A stretch of 64,000 bases of DNA from Casuarius casuarius (Eukaryota; Chordata; Aves; Casuariiformes; Casuariidae), in NCBI GenBank assembly GCA_003342895.1, contig PTFA01000314.1:744001-808000 (forward strand), read 5' to 3'. The number at the start of each line of letters is the position of its first letter. Positions within the stretch are counted from its first letter, which is position 1. Positions 59,943 through 64,000 of this stretch are shown piece by piece. A model generated the notes under the pieces. That model was not told where the DNA came from, did no database searches, and saw nothing but the letters and a program-made list of their open reading frames with translations. Position numbers and translations under genes: made by a program.

Positions 59943-62900
59943 TATTACCAAGCTGCACTATTAAGAAAGCTTCATCACTAGCAGAACAATAGAACCAGGG
60001 GCACTGAAGGAAGGAAAATACTTACACATGTATTTAGAGTCAGAAAGGTCATGTAATACAGGCTTCATTTTAGGCTTTTAAGTGCTTAAAATTATGCCTG
60101 GGTAAAGTTTCTTCCCAAGTAGTACTGCTTTTTTTCTGGATTGGGATGAAATGAAACAGGGCTAAAAGCATTCTTGCCCTGAGATAACTATAGGAAGACC
60201 CAGCAAAGTAGTTTTCCTTTATGTGGGAAATTTTACTCCAATGAAAATTTAGCAATGAATTAGTTTGGAAGAAGTTCTTAAGATAACTATCCCTTTTGTA
60301 CAGTTGCCACAGGGCTACTACTACAGCCTTTTGTGCTGAGACTGAGTCGCAGCAGTTCAGCTTAGGTTGCCACAGCCTCCTCAACTTTCATTGGCTTCTG
60401 AGAAAGGTTCATGAGTTGATGAGATCATGTCCCCAAATCCTGAAGGTGACTCAAGGAGTCAGTTTGCACCCCATCCAATCCTACCCTCTAATTTCAGTGG
60501 GTCAGAAAGGCAACTGCCTCCTGGAAGAATCTGAACAAAGAAGGTGAACCCAAGTGCTCCATCACTAGTGCAGAGCCTGGTCAGACCCTGGAGTGCCTGA
60601 AGACTATGACAAAAATCTCATTAGTTTCACACAGCTGCAACCAAAGGGCAAGGTTTCAGAGAAGTGAAAGATTCAAGTCAGCCTAAGCAAAGAGTGTTTT
60701 ATCCACTGTTTTCCTCTGTAATGGTTAAGGGGGTTTTATTTACATTTGTTATTCAGAGTGAAAACTACTGGCAAACTTCCCACAGCAGGTTTGCAAGGAG
60801 TTTTAGCTGCAGGAGAAATCCCCATCCTTGGCAATTCCAGACCAGCAAGCACAAGATGTAAAAAGATAACTTTTGTTATCACAACAGAAGGTTTTTTCAT
60901 AGCAGTTGTTAACCCATTTGGGAAATACTACTTGATATCCCGTAATCCCTCTGCACCAGTCATTTCTGTTTATTAGTTCCCCAACTATATTCAAAGTTGT
61001 AAATGGAGAAGCCGACCTGTCCAGGTTTCCAGTTGAAGATGGGAGCCAACTGACAAAACGCCATGTAGCTGTTTCAGTTTAATAATCCCACATGGACACA
61101 TTATGCATCTACTATCCCTTCCGAAGCTTATTTCCCAAAGTCAGTTATCATGCAGATAGTAAAAATCTATTTTTCTTTGAGGGTCAGCATTAAAGCCAAT
61201 GAAAAGTGCTATGCAATTCACCAAGAAAAAGCAGATAATATACCTTCCCCAATACAAAACTCTACATTGTGACAACTAAGATTGCTCAATACACCACTAG
61301 ATAACTTAAACTTTAAGTGCTTAATGTGCTGCACAGAAGCAGCAAACAAGTAGAGTTCAAAACCACAAATGCTTTCTGGACTGTATAACCCAACTTAAGC
61401 AAAAGCCCCAGAAGAGCATTAACTCTCTCCTTCAAATCCCAAATGCCCTAGTATCCAGAGTGGGGCTTGGACACCCTATCTGCCAAAACCCAAAAGTGAC
61501 TGCACATACCTAAGCTTCTCCAGAATGAGAAGCCAGACACCTAGCTCCCTCCTAACTTTCACAAGGACTTAGAGTAGGTGGAGCAGTGCTTATGTCCTGT
61601 GAAGGGCCCAGTCTGGTCAGCATGCTCACAGTACAAACAACATCCTTTAGCACAACCAGATCCTCAACAAAACTGAATTTCCATGCAGACAGTAAGGGTG
61701 AGAGCCAGCTTTTGCACAACAGCCAGGTGGGTAACAGCAACAGGAGAGCCAGCTCCTCCTTTGGCAGGGTGGAAAAGACTCAATTTCCACCTACCAGGAA
61801 GGTGCCTTGACCATACCTCAGATTAAACCAAGGCAGAGATGATCTCCATACCACCTTGTGGAGGGGCACCAGGAGAGGGGAATGTGCAGCATGGCTTTGC
61901 AACATGCTGTTAGGGCACTCAGCTGGAGAACAGAACCCCAGGCCTCACCTGACAGTGGCCTGTGTCAGGCCTAAGAGGTTTACATACTCCCTGGGGCTTG
62001 CTAATGTGCAATATAAATCAAAAGATACCACAGCATGCCAAATATAGCATATGTAAAGATTGGCCAGTTGTCCAAAAATAGGAAAATATTATCACAATAT
62101 GTGTTAGAGGAAGTTCATAGTATTTATAACTTTGCAAATTATTAATTCATATAGCTGGTTCACGTTTTTTACTGAGGGTAAAGAAAGGAGTTTTAATTTA
62201 ACCCTGGTATTAAAGTACACTTGCTAAATGTAGCAATAGGGCATTGTTCAAGACAAACAACTAAGCATGAGGCTTACTCTATAAACCATCAGAACCATCC
62301 TTCTAAGAGAAAAAAATACTTTAAGAGCATCTGGGTCTNTAAAAAAGTCAGTGACTTAAAATACCTTCTCCTGGTCACAGTAAAATGTGCTTCTCTGGCT
62401 CAACTGCATCTCCACTAGTTTTATACCTGCAAAACAGGCATGGACCAGAAAAAGTAAGTTCCACTTTTTGGTATTCAGGGATCTTCCTATTACCTGCACA
62501 ACTGGCTAATGCTCAGTTTTACCTGGAGGCATTTGAGGTCTTGAGCATAGTCAGCTAAAGTAGAGGTATGACCTGTTCATGCAAGCAAACTGACTATCAA
62601 AGAGAAAGCCACAGGGCATTCATCATTAAAAACTGAACTAACAATGTATTCTGCATTTCCTCTATAGAATTTTCTTTGAGAAAGTATTTAAAGGATGCTC
62701 TGCATCCAGGAGCTCAATAAATCCATAAAAATGTCACAGCAAAACTTCTAAGGCATATCCTGACCCACACATTACCATGGCACCAGACAGGGACAGGCAA
62801 GCTCGTGCAGCACTTGCCAAACAATACAGTTGAAGACCAAGCTTTGGAGTCCTTGAAATTTGGACCTTGGTGTAGGTAAACCAAGCAACTGCTTTTGAGT

Positions 62901-64000
62901 AGCGGGCCATGAATCTGAAGAAAAAAAAAAAAATCCTATAAGAACAGAAGCACGAAAACAGCAATGATAAAAGAAGTATATGTGACAAACCATCAAAGTA
63001 GACACGAATCATCTACCATGGAAGTTACGTTACCTCAGAATTTAAGTTTCTGCACTTGGAAAGTTANGATTCCGGAGCTGTATGTAGAAGGAAACAAGTG
63101 TAACCCATTACCTGCCTCTCTAGATAGTTCTGGTTGGTGATCCTAGAATCTCACCAAGTCAGGCATACAATTGCTCCATCCCCAATGAGCTCATGCTGCA
63201 AAGCCCTTGTGCCTGTGTCAGCTTGAGCTCATGAGCTTTGCCTCCGCATGATAAGGAACCACAGGCCAGGAGCCCACGTGCACCTGCACTGCCAGACAGC
63301 CATGGCAAGTGAACAGTGGGATGGACACAGACAACCAGGGATCAGGTTATTGCAGGCATTTCAGTAGCACGTTCCTGTCCCAGGCAAAACCAACAAAAAA
63401 CAGTGCGTCATAAACTATGAATTCCTCCCGAGATCCCACACTATCCCCTTACACTGCCTAACCAACAAAAGGTGGCAAGGAAACAAAACATGCCTCACAT
63501 CTCAGTACCTAAAAGCCACAGTTTGATTATCCACCCCGTCAAAAGCAGGAATCATGAAGTACTGTCCTTGGACAACGCTCTGTCGCAATGTAGTGTACAC
63601 ACCTGCATCCCTAGCAAGCATTTCTACTTGATAAATACTGCTGCTCTAGCAGGTTATACTGAGCCTCTGATCTAAGGCTTGCAGGAACCTGTGGGTACTT
63701 ACTGCAGAGAAATCTGAATCAGGCCCACATCCTTCTTCTGAAGAATACTTCCATCCTGGGTATACCACAAATGGGAGAAAGCATATTCCTTCTGCTAGGA
63801 AGCGTGTGATGTGATGCACTCTACACTGTAAACCTCTCATGTGAACCAAGTCTTGAGAATATTTCCATCAGTATGGTACTGCATCTGATGCAGCTTCCAT
63901 TCACAAGCTGGATTCTCAAATGCACCTCAAAGTCCTTCAGCAGCATGCCAGTACTTCATCAGATCTCAGCAGGGAATGGAGGAGGGAAGAAATTTAGGTT
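59943..64000. other. No gene recognised; one candidate exon at 62.8 kb
   Basis: Unique DNA apart from the segment at 62,776-62,914, with single N bases. No transposon signature is seen. Confidence 0.45.
62776..62914 (-). other. Possible exon (139 bp), low confidence
   Basis: On the minus strand an uninterrupted pyrimidine tract (T13 then CTTCAG) precedes 139 bp that are open in all three frames, ending at a modest donor (GCCATG|GTAATGTG). One frame contains ARYSKAVAWFTYTKVQIS. The tract may simply be a homopolymer (A run 62,921-62,933 on the plus strand) that mimics a splice acceptor. Not recognised. Confidence 0.22.

Noticed and set aside
1..64000. CRISPR arrays, tRNA/rRNA genes, operons, phage or plasmid features
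   Set aside because: No spaced direct repeats, cloverleaf-forming segments, rRNA signatures or Shine-Dalgarno-linked gene strings are visible. The sequence is vertebrate genomic DNA.

Overview
This window looks like nuclear DNA of a bird, from a draft assembly. Three pieces carry the 3'-end signature of CR1 LINEs as found in birds (33.90, 58.19 and 59.86 kb). The base composition is AT-rich with almost no CpG, and microsatellites and poly-A/poly-T runs are scattered through it. Several dozen isolated single N bases point to an unfinished consensus. I see no bacterial-type operons, no CRISPR array, and no tRNA or rRNA gene. None of the long open frames outside the retrovirus is a protein I recognise. 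Most of the window is intergenic or intronic.

The one unmistakable element is a decayed endogenous retrovirus on the minus strand (15,522-19,201). Read on the minus strand, it holds the last part of pol (integrase C-terminus, 18,874-19,201), a splice-acceptor-like site, a full-length but broken env (16,925-18,643), a candidate polypurine tract, and one 3' LTR with TATA box, poly(A) signal and TGTTG/CAACA ends (15,522-16,494). The 5' LTR, gag and most of pol are absent. The host sequence just left of the LTR (about 124 bp) is repeated at the truncated end of the provirus and then runs uninterrupted into the right host flank. The contig therefore appears to hold both a filled and an empty copy of the integration site. 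This is either an inter-allelic rearrangement or an assembly merge, and it is the oddest structure in the window.

About 2.6 kb to the right is a compact CpG island (21.89-22.06 kb). On the minus strand it contains a CAG|GTGAGA splice-donor sequence. Left of it, on the same strand, are several short open segments bounded by plausible splice sites (19.6, 11.1, 10.9, 9.9, 8.6 and 7.4 kb). Together they suggest, but do not prove, a host gene running leftward from the island with the retrovirus in sense orientation in an intron. I cannot name it, and splice-like signals of this strength also occur by chance, so these calls carry low confidence. A few similar segments on the plus strand (2.5, 28.8, 39.8 and 40.7 kb) and the minus strand (56.1 and 62.8 kb) are listed the same way.

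Other features are a possible retrocopy with a 22-nt poly-A tail (27.68-28.16 kb, minus), four unusually clean short hairpins (13.8, 40.3, 45.9 and 47.7 kb), a 39-bp in-frame tandem duplication inside env, and a set of simple repeats. The rest shows nothing I can support.
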